Below, piece by piece: positions 11,531-24,091 of a DNA stretch of 64,000 bases; the stretch's first letter is position 1, and each line of letters begins with the position of its first letter. The position numbers and the translations under genes were made by a program. A model generated the notes under the pieces. That model ran no database searches and was not told the DNA's origin. It worked only from the letters and a program-made list of their open reading frames with translations. The stretch covers positions 2,324,973 through 2,388,972 of the forward strand of contig QANY01000261.1 of NCBI GenBank assembly GCA_003255025.1, written 5' to 3'. Source of the stretch: Datisca glomerata. Taxonomy: Eukaryota; Streptophyta; Magnoliopsida; Cucurbitales; Datiscaceae.

Positions 11531-12329
11531 TCAGGATATTTTACGAAACTTTTGTGAGGATATGATCTTGAAGAAAATAAAATATCAAAATCAAGTATGA
11601 ATAATTGAAACAAATAATTATACTTGTTGGAGATTTAAGAAAGTAAAATCTATTTTGAAAAATGTGTAGATATGTTGTAAGATGAAAATTTTATTTAGTA
11701 AAATGAGTTTTTGTGAAAAAGTGAGAAAAAATAATATGAGATTATTATTTTATCGAATTAAATAATTTTATTAAAAAAAATGATAATACTTTTAACAAAT
11801 ATAAGAAAATGTTAAAAATAAATTTATACAGGAAAAGTTGGAAACAAACGCCATTTAAGATAATACAATACACGTAAAAGTTATGCCAATGCGATAATGA
11901 GGGCGCCACGTGGCTATAGGCGACAGCGAGTGACAACTTTTGCGACGACTGCGGGTAATAAAAGCCTTGTGAAACAAACTATACTAATAATTAGAATACC
12001 AGTTACGGACCAACGTTTCTATTTACCCCCACGAACCTAAAGCTCTGAAATTTCTTTAACGAAACCCTAAATTTTCTCACAGAAAATCCACGAGAAACCC
12101 CCCCTCAGAATTTCAATTGGGTGTCTTAGTCGACATCTAGTTTGTTTACTGAAAGTTATTATTAGAATCGAAGTGCTGGATTCTGTTATTTTCGGATCTT
12201 AGCTCAGAGGTCTCCGGGTGGAAACAATATTAGAGTCAAACTGCTGCATACTTTTATCTTCAGATCTTGGTTCAGAGGTTCCCGGTGGAAATTGAAGGCC
12301 CAGTGCGTTAGGTTGTCGTGGTTTTAGGC
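11531..12329 (+). other. Intergenic and probable promoter/5' UTR of the BPM gene
   Basis: Bases to about 11,870 are AT-rich and featureless. From about 11,880 the sequence becomes more mixed, with GCCACGTGGC at 11,905-11,914, a G-box-like palindrome, 416-425 bases before the start codon. The stretch from about 12,000 to 12,329 reads like a plant 5' UTR. I could not place a transcription start site. Confidence 0.4.
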
Positions 12330-15300
12330 ATGGGAAAGATTCTTCGAGAAACTTCCAGGCCATTCTGCGCTTATTCTTCAGCTTCTTCATCTCAATCTTC
12401 TCCTCCGACAACCACGACGACGTCGATCACCGATACCCTTAATGGTTCACACGAATTTAAGATCACGGGGTATTCTCTGTCGAAGGGGATTGGAATTGGG
12501 AAATACGTAGCCTCCGATACTTTTATGGTAGGCGGGTATGCGTGGGCGATCTACTTTTATCCTGATGGGAAGAGCGTCGAGGACAACGCCAACTATGTTT
12601 CATTATTCATTGCCCTTGCGAGCGAGGGGACCGATGTGCGAGCACTTTTCGAATTGAGGCTTTTGGATCAGAGTGGGAAAGAAAAGCATAAGGTGCACAC
12701 CCATTTTGGGAGGACACTGGATAGCGGGCCATACACACTGAAGTATCGTGGTAGCATGTGGTTAGTTTTCCATTTCTGAGCATGGGATGATCTATTTTGT
12801 TGAAAGATTCCTCCTTTTCTCAATATCTAACTGCTTAGGTTGCTAAAGTTCAATAATTGCTTGGGCATGTTATAAATTGTTTAGGAATAAAGCTTTTGAA
12901 ATTGAAGGGTGTGTTCATGCTCTTTAAGATGAATTGAATCTAGGAACACGGTCAGGTAATTGTGTGAATAAAGTTCAGAGTTTAATGTATAAGTATACTG
13001 AGAGGAAAACAAGAACATTAAACTTAATATATAAGTAAGTGGCGGCGCGGTAACATTTTTTTTGTGAGTGACTGAGGATGGTGACTAATTACAATGAGAT
13101 TCTTGAAGAAGTAGTAGAACTTGATATCTATGGCCTGTGTAGGCTGGTGGATCAAAATTGATTTCATCCATTGGAATAAAGTCTAACTGCTCAGATTACT
13201 GTTTAAGCATTCATGAGTACTTTTAGTTGTAAAGTGAAGTTACTGAACATCTATGTCCACAATTCAAATATGAGTTGCTCCTCAGTCATATTACCGTTCG
13301 ATTAAATGACTGGTGTTGATGTGTCAAATTTTTTTCCTTATTCTGGCCAACAGCTAGCTGAGTTAGGATTTTAGTATCTGGCATGCACTGTGTTCACGTA
13401 GGTGCACCAGAAAATAATTAGTTGCGAATTCTCTCTGATGTGCTCACAAATAGCAATGCAATTATGAACTGAAATAGAAATGTATTGTGTAGTTTATAAG
13501 GGGCTTTCTGTATGATGCAGGGGTTACAAGCGTTTTTTTAAAAGAACAGCTCTGGAGAATTCAGACTACCTGAAAGATGATTGCCTTTCAGTACACTGTA
13601 TAGTTGGTGTTGTGAGGTCACATACAGAAGGACCTAAGATTTATTCAATAGCTTTACCGCCTTCTAACATTGGTCAGCATTTCGGTAGACTACTAGAAAG
13701 TGGAAAAGGAACTGATGTGAATTTTGAAGTTGATGGGGAAACTTTTTCTGCGCACAAATTGGTTCTTGCTGCTCGTTCACCTGTATTTAGAGCGCAACTT
13801 TTTGGACCTATGAAGGATCAGAATACCCAGTGTATAACAGTTGAAGACATGGAGGCTCCAGTTTTTAAGGTTCAACCAGTTCGACGTTTAGTTTGATCCT
13901 GTATATCATGTGCATCTGTTAGCCTATGTTAATTGTTTTTGCATATTTGTATGTGGTCATGGATAACGGTTGTTATCCCTATCTGTTCTATGCGATCTCT
14001 TTCAGATAAATAAAGTTCTTTCTTGCTATCCCTAACTGACAAAATTCTAGTTCCTATGGTACCTTTAGTATCCACAATGATCCTCCTGTTGAACAATATG
14101 ACACACGTTCTTTCCCCTTTAGCTAATTTAAAAGTGCGTCCAAATGTGTACTTGCACACTTCAAGGAGTGGGTGGTTCACTGTTGAAGAGTTGTGACTTT
14201 TGATTCAATCATGAGCTTAGTATCATGGAAAAAGATATTAAAATCACTCACCTTATCATAATAGAAGATAAATGTGGCAAAATATTTCCTTTCTTGATAT
14301 GTGGTAATTCCTCAAGTTTTTTCTCAAAATGTGATAGTACCTCTCTCTCTCTCTCTCACAGTATCTTTAATATACCTATGTTTCATTTCAGGCTCTACTT
14401 CATTTTATTTACTGGGACTCGCTTCCTGATATGCAAGAAATCACTGGCTTGAACTTGAAATGGGCCTCTACTTTAATGTCTCAGCATCTTCTTGCAGCAG
14501 CAGATAGGTATGGCCTAGAAAGGCTCAGGTTGCTATGTGAGGCAACTCTCTGTGACGATGTTGCAATAAACACTGTGGGAACCACATTAGCCTTGGCAGA
14601 GCAACATCATTGTTTCCAGCTTAAATCTGTGTGTCTCAAATTCATTGCAATGCCTGAAAACCTAAAAGGTAAAATTTTATGCTAATTATGCTTGGAAAGA
14701 AACTCACCCTTCGATTTTTAAAGTAAACATGAGTGTGTTAGAAAAGCGATTAAACCTGTCTGTCTTTTACCTCTTGTGCGTCGAAAGTTCATAAAGTATC
14801 AGACAGCAAGCAGGGGTATCTTCTTCTGAATTCTGATGTTGATTAGTGGTTCAGTTTGTCTACTATGATTCTTTTTAAACTCACTGCAAAAGCTTTCTGC
14901 TTGATTAGAGAAGTATTGAAGCTTATACACATGTGTACAGAAACAGTTGAATATGGTATAAATCTGTTAGTGCTGAACACAACATCATTGATTATTTGCT
15001 ATGTTCAGAATCTGATGCTGTTGAAGGACTCTACATCTATGGCTAGTATTAGGAATCCAATAGCATTTATATTACTGGATTCCTTGTTTTGACTATTGAT
15101 TTGCCCAAATAGAAGCCAATAGTTGCCCACTCTATTGCATGCATAAATAAACATGCTAGAAAAAGGTTGTTGTAAGTCAGTTCAGTATGATCCCTGCCTT
15201 GTCGTTTATAGATTATGTAGTTGTAAGCTTCCCGGTGGAGGAAACTCTTTCGATATTTTTGAACAGCAAGTGTGTTGCACCAATTATATTGTGCCGTAGA

Positions 15301-15822
15301 AAGGACATATGAGAAACTTTTACTAACTGATTGTTCTACTAGACAATTGTTGGTTAACTTGGAGAAGTCTTTCTGTTCCATCAACTATCTTTTGAATTGA
15401 TTCCAGTGAATTTTGGATGACCACACTGGTATTTAGTTATTTCAGTGATGAAATAGTCTGTTGAATTATACTTCCATTATGAACAATTTTATGAAAGCAT
15501 TACATGGAAAAAATGCTTTTTTCAGGTTCTGCTTGTGAAAATTGCTTTTGGCTACTCTACAGATATGCTAGTTAGAATATATTATCATGTCATTTTCCTG
15601 GAATACCTTTGACGAGCCACTGTTATTCTCTCTGTTGTTGCAGCTGTAATGCAAACAGATGGGTTTGAGTACTTGAGAGAAAGTTGCCCGTCTGTTCTAA
15701 CGGAACTTTTGCAGTATGTAGCTAGAGTGAGTGAGCACTCTCTCATCGTATGCAGGCATGGGAATGGAGCTATCCTTGATGGAAGTGATGTCAATGGTAG
15801 ACGGGTGAAGCAAAGGCTATAG
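12330..15822 (+). CDS. BPM: BTB/POZ and MATH domain-containing protein (BPM family), 4 exons
   Basis: The predicted protein has 411 residues, exons 12330-12760, 13521-13869, 14392-14668, 15644-15822, all introns GT-AG. An in-frame GTG codon at 12,318 precedes the first ATG, which I chose as start. After a Ser/Thr-rich N-terminus (residues 15-33) comes a MATH domain (about 36-165: [20 protein letters not shown]), then a BTB/POZ domain (about 190-310: [27 protein letters not shown]) and a C-terminal BPM helical region ending [10 protein letters not shown]. In this family the BTB domain binds CUL3 and the MATH domain recruits substrates, such as AP2/ERF and homeodomain transcription factors, for ubiquitination. 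Length and domain order fit the family (about 400-420 residues). Which numbered BPM it is cannot be decided here. Confidence 0.95.
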
Positions 15823-16852
15823 TGACGACACGTCTCTCTCTATATTGCACTTTCTTTGTAGCTAAACCATTAAAAAGGAATGTTAGAAAATTGATGTTAT
15901 TAATGGGATTAGAATCGGTTCTAGTTCTCTTATTTGAGAGAGAGTTGTAAATGCTGCTTGATGTAATGTTCCTTGGTTGTCTTGTAATCTGAATGTTTCT
16001 TTCTTTCTCTTTCTCAAAACTCGTACCCCACCCCCNNNNNNNNNNCCCCCCCCCCCCCCCCCCCCAAAAAAAAAAATTCTCATCAAAATTTTAAGATTAT
16101 TCTGTTTAGGAAAATTTTCATGCCAACTGTGTATTTTGAGATCATGTAAGTATGCGATAAGTTCAATGATATTTACCGTCAGCTATGATCAGTCATTATA
16201 GCAGTGCCAAAAAGACTATCGCGATTAGCTTTATCTGCTGTCATATGGATTTTGATTCTCAGCCTTTGCCAAAGTCAAATTATCTGCTGTTATATGTATT
16301 TAGACTCTCAGCCGTTAGCAAAGTCAAATGAGAGAAGTTACTGATGTCAGTCGTGTGTTTTGACATGGGATGATTCAGATTGTAAAACATAAAAAAGGAA
16401 AAATATTTGGCCGTTTATCTTCATCGGGTCTGTCTAAACCATGACGGAAGGCTCAAATATGATAAGCTGTATCTACTGTTCATTGGAAATTATTGCATAT
16501 GGTCCGATTCCATTATATCATTAGTTACGAGTAAAATCAAATTTTTGTAGTTGATAATGTGAACTTTTCTCCAATTTCGACGCTCATTTGTAGTGTTAAA
16601 AGAATCCTGCTGGACACAGCTAAATAGTAATGACTCTTATATAATATCTATTAAAAACTCATACGAAATATATTCGGCACTTGAGTGGTAAAAATGAGAT
16701 GAGGAAAGTAGAGGCAGAAAACAGAATGAACCAATTCACAAGCGGTGAGAATGTAATTTTGAAAAATGAGAATGGCTTACGGTTTCTCAATGAATTAATA
16801 GCCTCGCTATTATCTAAATCTATGAGAGGAAATTACATATTTCACTAGTTTT
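15823..16852. other. 3' flank of the BPM gene and intergenic sequence
   Basis: It contains the probable 3' UTR, an N gap in a homopolymer (16,036-16,045), and a 49-bp direct duplication at 16,231-16,279 and 16,280-16,328 (unit starts TTATCTGCTG and ends AAAGTCAAA, about 85 percent identical). No gene is seen. Confidence 0.5.
16036..16045. other. Assembly gap of 10 N inside a C/A homopolymer
   Basis: Ten unknown bases are flanked by C runs and then a run of A. This looks like a scaffold join or failed homopolymer consensus. It lies outside the BPM coding sequence. Confidence 0.95.
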
Positions 16853-17830
16853 GGAGGGAACGCTACATAAATATTTTTTTAAAATATTATTAGGTCGTTT
16901 TTTGACAAGTAGCATTTTTTTTGAAAAATTTTAAACCATTTTTCCCTTTCTACCCTTGTCTTCCCCGAAGAGATGTGGTGTCTAGGGTTTTGAACACAGA
17001 ATGTCAGCGACTTTCGTTTGTGGTTCGTGATTCTTCGTCGCCGTTCGTCGTGGGTCGCTCTTCGACAACTATTCATTGTCATTCCTGCACGAATAGATCA
17101 CTATGTTCTTCCTTTGAAGCAACAATGAAGATGCATGTTTTCCTTCAAAGCAGCGACGAAGATGACGTTATTAAGGTTTAAAATTGGTTGTTTGTGCAGG
17201 ATGTGACGCGTTATTAGGGTTCATTCTTGGATCTGAGGGTTTTTCCTGATTATTGATAGGATCTGAGATTTTTCTGGTTTTTTCGAGATGGTTTTCTGGG
17301 TTTTTCATTTTTTTTCAAGATTGTTTTATGCGAGACATTGATTCTTCCGGATCTTGTTGGACGCGATAGTATATAAATCAGATTTCATACGTAACTAATT
17401 TATGTACATTACGAATAACCAAAACAAATGAACAAAAATAAACCAGTATTTAAATTATATACCATAATTTATATACATTATGCATAGCTACTGTAAGGGT
17501 ATTCAATGTTTTCATATTATTCTAGTATTCATAGACAAAATAAATCAGTATCTAAATTAGATACCATACATATCTAATTTATATACCACACACATAGCCG
17601 CTTTTCTTCCTTCCGTTAAACACCGCGTTTCATTAAAGCTACAATCACGCATGGGGACGTTGCACGCGTACTGTAGCGCGCGTTTTAAGCATTTTTCAAT
17701 AAGGTCATAATGGTTATTGGCCAACCATTTATCCATTATTTATCGGGAGGTCTGGTCATTTTTGTAATGAAAATTTTGGACGGTCATTTTGCTACGCAAA
17801 TTGTCAAGTGGGCCATTTGTGTAGTTCTCC
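16853..17830. mobile_element. Candidate Pack-MULE or other TIR element with gene-like core
   Basis: The left end GGAGGGAACGCTACATAAAT pairs with the complement of the right end, which reads GGAGAACTACACAAATGG. Further in, TTGACAAGTAGCA matches TTGACAATTTGCGTAGCA of the right arm. The core at about 16,940-17,180 is GC-richer than its surroundings and holds an 86-residue open frame of no recognised family. This is the pattern of a Mutator-like element carrying captured host sequence. I found no clear 9-bp target duplication. Confidence 0.35.
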
Positions 17831-17997
17831 TTAAAAAATATTTATTGCGTTAACTTTGTCATAGCATATTTGTTCAATTACCTTTAGTTCTATCAATCGA
17901 TAATAATTTTGAGCTAATGGAGAAGTATTGGGCATGGATATCCTTGAATGTTTACAAAGTTGAAAATTTTTATATCTACCGTAACCTTAAAAAATTG

Positions 17998-18406
17998 GGA
18001 AAATTATACTTTATCTTCTCAAACTATTACTAATAGACACTTTAAACTTTAAAATTTTAAAATGTTACAGTTTAAACCATAAACTATCTTAAACTCATAA
18101 TTTTTTACTCTAATATATAACTTCGTCTACTGCACTGTAATTTTTTTAACAAAACGACGTCGCTTTTCTCTATCTGAGACGTCGTCATTTTATCTATTAG
18201 ATATAACATAATTAAGAACGACGACATTTTTTCTATCTGAGACAACGTCGTTCTGTTAAAAAACTAAGTTGCTGTAGACAAAATTACATCTAGAATTATA
18301 ATTGTGAGTTTCATATAGTTTAGGGTTTAAACTGTAATGTTTTAAAATTTAAGATTTAAAATGTCTATAAGTGATAATTTGAAGAGGTAAAATATAAATT
18401 TTTTCT
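17998..18406. mobile_element. Palindromic MITE of about 410 bp
   Basis: Two arms of about 170 bases are diverged inverted copies of each other. Shared blocks include ATGTTACAGTTTAAACC against its complement near 18,335, and CTATCTGAGACGTCGTC against GACAACGTCGTTCTG. It has no coding capacity. The superfamily is not determined because I could not identify a target-site duplication. Confidence 0.6.
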
Positions 18407-19209
18407 AAAATATTTATCACAGCCATTGAATGACCCTCAATCTTTTTTTGTATCTTGTGCTGCCAGTTGATATTTTTATATAAAATTATCAAATTTGATA
18501 CAATATAATTTGTTTGAACTCATAAAGAACTCAGAACTCCATGAGTTTTAACACAAAAAGTAATTTACTACAATTTGGTTATCCTTTTGTAAAAAACAAA
18601 TCTTTTGACATTTATTTAATTTTGTTAAATGACACAGACAAGATTTTAGTTTAAAAATGATTAATAAGTCAATTCTGTTACGATCCTATTATTTTAGATG
18701 TGAAAAGATAAAGTTAATTCTATAACCAATCTGATCTGATTATTTTTTTAACTTGGAACATAGATTGATTAGTGTTGTTTCATGGGTGGATTATAGTTTG
18801 AAAAATTTTGATTTTAACGTTTTCAAAATTGACAATAAAATGAAAGATAATTTTAGTATTCCGTACTATTTAAATGACGTTAATTTAAAATTTAACGATT
18901 CTGATTCTTTATTAGTGAAATTGAAATAAAAGAATATTTGTATCATTTAAATAAATAACTGTAATGGTATCATTTAAATAAATTATTGAGGCCAGAAGAA
19001 TTATAGAAAAAAGAAAAAAAAAACAAAAATATTCAAGCAGGTCCAAAACAAGGACATATCAGCGTAAGGGCATTGCATTGCACTCGGCGACTCGCGTTCC
19101 CATTATACCCGCTTCTCTACTCAAATTGTGCTCTGGAGCTTCAATCAACCGGCTGCTCATCAAAGAAGAACCAGAGGTTGAATCTCTCTCTAGTATCAGC
19201 GGAACAAAA
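18407..19209. other. Intergenic and LSM2 promoter/5' UTR
   Basis: AT-rich to about 19,050, with poly-A tracts near 18,995-19,030. From about 19,060 the composition shifts to mixed sequence typical of a 5' UTR leading to the start codon at 19,210. No distinct regulatory motif was identified. Confidence 0.4.
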
Positions 19210-22200
19210 ATGGTATCTTTTCTCTCCCTTTTTCTTACTCGTATTATTTTTAACTCTGTTACTTGTATTTTTGGTAGTGTTTCTTGTAGGGATTTTCCTG
19301 GTCTTTTCTTCATTTTCTGTTCCCCTCTCTACAAAACACCATTATTTTCTCGAATTCTTTTGAAATTCCCCATAATATTTATTTCCTTTGTTGCCTATAT
19401 CTGGTTATTTTGATCATCTGTCATTATAGTTTGTCTGTTTTTCAATTTGGATGTGTTTTGGCGCAGTTGTTCTTTTCCTACTTCAAGGACTTAGTCGGTA
19501 GAGAAGTCACGGTGGAGCTGAAGAACGATTTAGCAATCAGGGGGACCTTGCACTCTGTGGATCAATACCTCAATATTAAGCTTGAAAACACGAGAGTTGT
19601 TGATCAAGACAAGTATCCTCACATGGTATCTAATCGAACTAGGGTTTAGTACTTAACGTTTAATTAATTGTTTCGATTCCTATGTGTTGATAATATGGTG
19701 TAGGTTGTGATAAATCAAATATTTGTTTCAGATTTCAGAACTAATTTATTTTCCATCTAATTTACTTCTTCATGCTGTTCGTAATATCGTATAAGTAAAA
19801 GATTTTGGAACTGATAAAAAATGAGCAGAAGATATTGGTAGTATGGATGTTAGGGTTTTAGTGTTTAGTTGAAAGGCTTCATTGCTATCTTCTCAAGGAT
19901 GTGGTTAGATATAAGTGTTATTCTGAGTGGTATGCTGCTGATTATTGATTGGGAAAGGAACTTTACTCATGGAAGATGTCTAGCTCATTTGGTTGGGGAT
20001 GTCTGGATTGTGGCATGTGGCAATATTTCTTTTGCTGATACATAGTTTAGGTATATGAGAAGTCTAATGGAGAGGAGAACGCCGAGCAGAAATATTTTGG
20101 GATAGCATTTGAGCTCTACGCACCTTTGGTGTGTCATGGTCTGTAATTGTATCACTATCTAGAAAATAAAGACCATATAGAATAATTTAGTGAAAATTCT
20201 GTGCTGATATGGTGAAGCACTGGAAGAAGGAAAGGGTCATCATTCTTAAGACTAGCATTTCAAGTTCTTCCACGGTCTAACTGGCCTCGACATTGAGGGC
20301 CGTTCTTCACTCTGTTTTTTAAAATAAGAAACAGAAGTACTATTCTTCACATTTTGTCATCAATTACTTCTTCTGCTATTGGGGAAAATTCTCCAAAGTC
20401 ATGGATTCACCATCGCTCTTTCCCTATGAGGCACATGCATCTAGGGCCTTGATTCTCAAATGAACGGTTGCAGTTTCTAATCGATTTCAGTGTATGTAAT
20501 ATGTAGTAAGAAGCGTGGTGCAAATTCTACCAATTAAAAAAGCCATATTTAATTAAAGAATTTTGATTCCGTCTAGTCCTCTCAGTTTTTTTTAGGCGTA
20601 AATAAGCATGCATTGAAGATAAAAATTTACAAATTACAAGGGGCATGCTCCGGGGGTCATAAGAACAATCTCTCATAAATGTAAGATGGTAGTAACCATT
20701 GACTATATAGTATCCTATTTCCAGGGTTATCAGGAATGTTCTCAAGGTAACAATGTTTGTCCCTAATAGAACTAGCTATGTTTTACATAAAGAACTCTCT
20801 CTCTAACCCTACCTTCAAAACTTCTAATATTTATTTCGCTCCACGAAAAATAAATAAAAAGAAGAGAAATCTATCTTCAAAATGATTGATCTAAGGTTCC
20901 TAGTCCTGGTTCTGGCATGAAGCTTGCAAGTAATCTGGTCCCAATTCTAGCATCTGCGTCTTAGGTCACACGAGATCCATAGTTCATGTAATCCTCCTTG
21001 AGTGTAGCTTGGCCTTAGTGGCTAGTCTGTTCTTCATTGCTATCTAGGCAATAAAAGCATGTCTAGGAACTGAGGATGAATGCCAGATGAGCTTGGCCCA
21101 AGACGCTGGTGATGCTCCCCTAGCAACTCCCTATAGGCAGAACTAACTGAGAACAATTATTTTGTTGGTTTCCAAATTGATTGATCTGCAGAGTTGCAAG
21201 GGAAGTCTAGTAGTAGAATCCTTCAGCTTCATCAATTCCATGGTGTTGGTAACTAGCCAAATTCAGGAATTCTCTGAATAATAGACTCCACAGTAGTTGA
21301 GTTGTTCGAGCTTGTATCAATTTGAATACACATCTGTCAAACCCGTTCAAGATAATACCATCTAGGTGCCAAAGATCACTGCAGATAGAACTGGATCGAC
21401 CATTCCCAATCTGAATTCTAGCATGCTCTACTAACCACTCTCTGGCTTTAAGAAGTTGCCTACAAACCCAATAGCAACTTGAGGGAGTCTTGACTGTGAA
21501 CATAGATCGTTCTTGAGCAAATACTTTTGACACCATCTGGTCCATATTGAACCTTCCGGATTATGCTTTAGAACTGCTGCAAAATTCCAGTTCTCAAGGT
21601 TTTTGATCCCCAACCCAATATGATTGGATGCATTTCAGACCACAAAAAATTTCTGAGTGGGGCTTCGATGTTCTTCAGAACTCAGCCCGGTAGCTTGGGT
21701 TGCTGTGAGGATTGGGTTAATCGGTAGGACTCTACCTGTAAAACATAAGTATTTTACTTGCCAAGCCTACACTCTGCTAGTGATCATGTCCACTAGATTA
21801 GTTTTAGCAAGCTTTGAAGTAATCAAAGGGACCCCCAGATATATGATAGGCAGTCTGGCTAACTTAACCCTGTGCCCTCAGCAATTTGATCAGAAATCCT
21901 GGGAGGAATGCCTGAGCAGAACAGTTGTCTCTTTTGGGGATTGGGTTTGAGGCCTGAAAGAGCTTGATGTATATCCAAACTTTCTTTGATAAGCATAGCA
22001 CATTTTCATCTCCTTTAGAGAAAGCAGCAAGTCATCTGCAAAACATAAATTCAATAGGCTTGAGTCCTTCCATCTCCGGCATTCAGCTTCATTACTATTA
22101 GTAATTTCAATGACTTCTTCCCTGCTAGATTATGCAAGCATTCTGTTAATCTAGTGCTCTTCATGCGCATGATGATAATGATATCATATGGACAAATAGC

Positions 22201-22447
22201 GTCATAAATGGTTTATGCTCATCACATTGTCCGTTTCTTTGCTTTCCATGTTTTTCTAATTTCTCTGTGTATGATTGTATTCATTTTATCATCTCGGACT
22301 AATTCACTAATATTCCGCTCCTGGCAGCTTTCAGTGAGGAACTGTTTTATTAGAGGATCGGTGGTTAGATATGTTCAATTACCAGCAGACGGAGTTGATA
22401 TCGAGCTACTACATGATGCTACAAGACGTGAGGCTCGAGGTGGCTGA
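19210..22447 (+). CDS. LSM2: U6 snRNA-associated Sm-like protein LSm2, 3 coding exons
   Basis: Coding exons are 19210-19212, 19467-19625 and 22328-22447, giving 93 residues, the usual LSm2 length. The first coding exon is only the ATG, split by an intron beginning GTATCT. Exon 2 then supplies LFFSYFKDLVGREVTVELKN. The Sm1 motif (about residues 14-43, ending QYLNIKLENT) and Sm2 motif (IRGSVVRYVQLP, about 66-77) are intact. LSm2 is a shared subunit of the cytoplasmic LSm1-7 ring, which promotes decapping of deadenylated mRNA, and the nuclear LSm2-8 ring, which binds the U6 snRNA tail for splicing. Intron 2 is 2.7 kb and carries an antisense LINE fragment. All splice sites are GT-AG. Confidence 0.95.
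20880..22110 (-). pseudogene. LINE pol fragment inside LSM2 intron 2, antisense
   Basis: On the - strand, CFADDLLL near 22,025-22,050 is the reverse transcriptase active-site region. Further on come LPVRYLGVPLITSKLAKTNL (about 21,850-21,790), GIKNLENWNFAAVLKHNPEG (about 21,610-21,555) and an IGNGRSSSICSDLWHLDG stretch, all standard in plant L1-type LINEs. Frameshifts and stops are present and the 5' part is missing, as expected of an old truncated insertion. Its borders are approximate. Confidence 0.75.
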
Positions 22448-23079
22448 TGTTCATCAATTAAGACATCATCTAACCTTTTAAGAACACTTTGATGAGTGTA
22501 CTTTTCATTGTGTCACTCTTACCCTTCCCACGTGATGTTACTCCATTTCAGTTTGTAGCTCTTTTGTGCTATTAATGTGGAACATCGCTTGAAATTCGTA
22601 TATACGCCGATGATTCCATGCTGTATCTTGTTCATGAAAAAAACACTGTAGTAGCTATTGAACGGTGCAAGCAATTCTGAGTATTAGATGTTTGAGATTT
22701 TCAAGTACTCTACTATGAGAGCTTTGTTTTTCAGCATTTGGGGTGTCACTACTCACTTCTTAGAATGATTAGTCTTTGTAGTAACCATCCAATGTTGAAA
22801 AAATTCTACTAGAAAGACGTTCATGTTTATTAGTAAAGAAGATCTTAATCAAATATGTGAGAATTGCATAAGAACAAGTTGGATTGAACTGCATTCACAA
22901 TTTTGGTTGGGGGCACAATGAATGTTGCACTTTGTTTACGACATGCCAAGGCATGTAAGGAATGATGAGAAAAGTGAAAGGAAATTAGGATATTCTAAGA
23001 TATTTTTCACGAGTGTTAAAAAACTAGGTATCTAATTAAATAACTATCAATATCAATGTTTATTCTAAGATAAATATTA
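22448..23079. other. LSM2 3' flank and intergenic sequence
   Basis: It contains the probable LSM2 3' UTR, then AT-rich sequence without coding signal, up to the Harbinger-related block starting near 23,080. Confidence 0.5.
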
Positions 23080-23743
23080 TTCATAAACTATCAATGTTTA
23101 AAAAACACTAAATTATAAAAATGAGACTATAACTGAATTATTTATCACGTCTCATTTTTTGTATGGAAGATCAGACCAATGGGATGGAGCCACGAAGGGG
23201 TTGAGGGGTTTCTCTCAATAATTTATTATCAGTTTTAGATTGTATTTAACTAAAAGATAACAAAAATTTGCTTCCATATTCTGTTTTGTTCCTGTGCTAG
23301 AACCAGAATATTTTATTTGTTCTAGTCAGAGCCGAAGGAAATTGATAGCCATAATATTCAACAAGAATTTAAAAGCTTGTATTCAACAAAAATTGCAAAT
23401 CTATGACACTGGCTTGTATTCAACAAAAATTTAAAAACAATATATAGTACATGGATAAGAAACTTGAAAGCAGTAACCATTATATTTCATAAGAACCGAA
23501 AACATGGTCCTTTTTACAACTAGATTTACATACACCTAATAGTGATATACATACACAAACATACACTTCCAATTACATACACTTAATAGTCATATACATA
23601 CACAAATATACACATTAGATTTGCATACGCCTAATAATAAACATTCAATTTCATAACAATACATCTGCTTAACCAAAAGTATAAGGCGTTAAGCTTGGCA
23701 AAATATTACAAAACACAAAATAGGATGTCAACAAACTGAAGCA

Positions 23744-24091
23744 CTAGAACACAATTCCCGTCAACGACTTGTGCATCTTTATGATGTGTAAGACATATGG
23801 CCTCCTATATTGACATGGAAGGGAGAAGAAAAATTGTGTTTGCCTAAGGTTATTTGCTAAAAGAATGCCATGCTCAAGTCGTTGGTCATCAGTCAACCCC
23901 TCAATAAGCTGCAATTCTCCAAAAGTTTGATTCCTCCTCTCATCTGCTTCACTTTCATGTTGGAAGCATGGTGCAAGTTTAACAATGTAATCACTAACAG
24001 ATTTATAGGCTCCCGTATAAATTTTTAAAGTTTGTGTCAATGCATCCATATTCTTAATTTCCCCACTCCTAATTCTGCTCTTACTAACATC
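23744..24091 (-). pseudogene. Myb/SANT-like protein, C-terminal remnant
   Basis: The frame reads RSGEIKNMDALTQTLKIYTG, later LIEGLTDDQRLEHGILLANN and FFFSLPCQYRRPYVLHIIK. The pattern GLT-DDQRL followed by F-F-LP-YR resembles the end of plant Myb/SANT-like proteins encoded as the accessory gene of PIF/Harbinger transposons. The N-terminal Myb domain is not seen upstream, where sequence turns AT-rich. I infer a fragment. A low-copy host Myb/SANT-like gene missing its first exon is the alternative. Confidence 0.4.

Noticed and set aside
12199..12411. Minus-strand open frame overlapping the BPM start
   Set aside because: Short and without family resemblance; it overlaps a well-supported exon and 5' UTR.
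15883..16201. Open frames spanning the N gap
   Set aside because: They consist of Gly/Pro/Lys runs from C and A homopolymers plus unknown bases.
19059..19413. Open frames of 84-111 residues around the LSM2 start
   Set aside because: They cover the 5' UTR and first intron and show no domain; the spliced LSM2 reading explains the region.
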